Shown here one piece after another: positions 4,909 to 5,353 of a stretch of DNA of 5,353 nt. Both the position numbers and the translations under genes were made by a program. Each line of letters starts with the position of its first letter. The stretch's first letter is position 1. Origin of the DNA: JANXLO01 sp043762265. Its GTDB lineage: Bacteria > Armatimonadota > Chthonomonadetes > Chthonomonadales > Chthonomonadaceae. Under the pieces are notes generated by a model. The model was not told the DNA's origin and searched no databases. It saw only the letters and a program-made list of their open reading frames with translations. The stretch spans positions 1 through 5,353 of the forward strand of contig JAYUMV010000452.1 in assembly GCA_043762265.1 (NCBI GenBank), written 5' to 3'.

Positions 4909-5353
4909 ATGCAATCAAGTTATATGGTTATGTCTCTACTCAATACTATGATTTCGCTCTGGAATAGACCCTCGGCCCGTCCGCTAGATTCGAGCGCGGC
5001 GCTTGCGGTCCCGCATCCGCTCGGGAAGATCGTCGCGACCATCGCCACGGCGCTGAATCCCGCCCGTGTCCCGGTGCGGAAACGAACGAAGCAAGGGTCC
5101 GCCCCCGGCAACAGGCCACGGCCTGCCTCCGGTCCGTCGTCCGCGCCTGCCCGTCGGAAGCGCAAGATCCGGCACGATGTCGTGAGGATGACCTTCTGTG
5201 GGTGCTGTGAAGCGCCCCTGCAGATCGGAAAACCCTGTATCCGTTGCCGCTCTCTCGGGCAAGGGCTGTTCCCGGCGAAGAAATTGTGGCGGAGGGTAAA
5301 GAGTGTTGGAACCGCATTCGCCCGCAGGCTAACATCGGCACGACGCGGGGCCA
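4909..5353 (+). CDS. basic, Pro/Ala-rich protein with a four-Cys zinc ribbon, 3' end outside the window
   Basis: The frame is open from ATG 4909, directly after an in-frame TGA (4906-4908), to the window end (148 codons). ATGs at 4924, 4930, 4948 and 5188 are other possible starts, and none has a clear Shine-Dalgarno. The 4909-4960 stretch is AT-rich, so it may be promoter and the true start later. Numbered from 4924, residues 45-82 are a basic, disordered-looking linker (VRKRTKQGSAPGNRPRP and a later ARRKRKIR), followed by CGCC (92-95) and CIRC (105-108), a CxxC-x9-CxxC zinc ribbon, and then a Lys/Arg-rich segment. Third codon positions are strongly G/C after about 4980, as in the neighbouring genes. 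The overlapping minus-strand frames are Arg/Ser-rich and look like shadows. The family is not recognised; nucleic-acid binding is possible but only inferred. Confidence 0.5.
   Translation, partial: MQSSYMVMSLLNTMISLWNRPSARPLDSSAALAVPHPLGKIVATIATALNPARVPVRKRTKQGSAPGNRPRPASGPSSAPARRKRKIRHDVVRMTFCGCCEAPLQIGKPCIRCRSLGQGLFPAKKLWRRVKSVGTAFARRLTSARRGA

Noticed and set aside
3384..4916. GAATGCAATC present both at 3384-3393 and 4907-4916, each in an AT-rich intergenic stretch
   Set aside because: A shared 10-mer is expected by chance several times in a window of this size, and the flanks do not match.
4920..5341. Minus-strand ORFs of 81, 131 and 92 codons near the right end
   Set aside because: They are Arg/Ser/Gly-rich without motifs, while the plus frame over the same DNA has a zinc ribbon and stays open to the window edge.
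1..5353. CRISPR arrays, tRNA or rRNA genes
   Set aside because: I saw no short direct repeats with unique spacers of CRISPR type and no cloverleaf or rRNA-like sequence. The 21-bp phased heptamers are too short and too closely spaced for CRISPR.

Overview
The window looks like a stretch of a GC-rich bacterial chromosome. A wHTH-BTAD regulator and proteins with the 'AAA-like' P-loop domain (AAA_35 type) sit beside a secreted NHL-like beta-propeller with a PEP-CTERM sorting tail. That combination is typical of environmental bacteria such as Armatimonadota, with Planctomycetota and Cyanobacteria as alternatives. The assignment is inferred from gene style only; there is no rRNA or other marker here.

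Layout. (a) Positions 1-3305 are a minus-strand unit of two genes. The upstream gene (3305 to 990) encodes a 771-residue fusion of an OmpR/SARP-type winged helix, a BTAD domain, a TIR domain and an AAA_35 STAND-like ATPase. The downstream gene (933 to the window edge) follows after 56 nt and encodes a second, free-standing AAA_35 ATPase. It is interrupted near its conserved C-terminal part by a fold-back inverted repeat at 1-160, where the reading changes to antisense. This is most simply a chimeric join or contig-end artefact, but it deserves a check. (b) Positions 3306-3732 are a divergent intergenic region. It carries two arrays of a TGACGCT-like heptamer at 21-bp steps, and the last heptamer of the second array lies exactly 8 bp upstream of a TATACT -10 box. 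That is the geometry known for promoters activated by SARP/BTAD regulators. (c) Positions 3733-4790 hold a 12-codon leader ORF that overlaps (GTGA) the gene for a 340-residue exported six-bladed beta-propeller with a PEP-CTERM/exosortase signal. A strong hairpin follows at 4798-4845. (d) From about 4909 to the end a plus-strand ORF runs off the window. It encodes a basic, Pro/Ala-rich protein with a four-cysteine zinc ribbon.

How it may fit together (inference). The BTAD-TIR-ATPase looks like an AfsR-type signal-transducing regulator into which a TIR domain has been inserted. The downstream ATPase gene is probably co-transcribed. The heptamer arrays between this regulator and the divergent propeller gene suggest that the regulator, or a relative, controls the surface-protein gene and perhaps itself. 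A TIR plus STAND ATPase is also the make-up of many bacterial immune sensors, so a conflict or defence role is an alternative that the sequence alone cannot settle.
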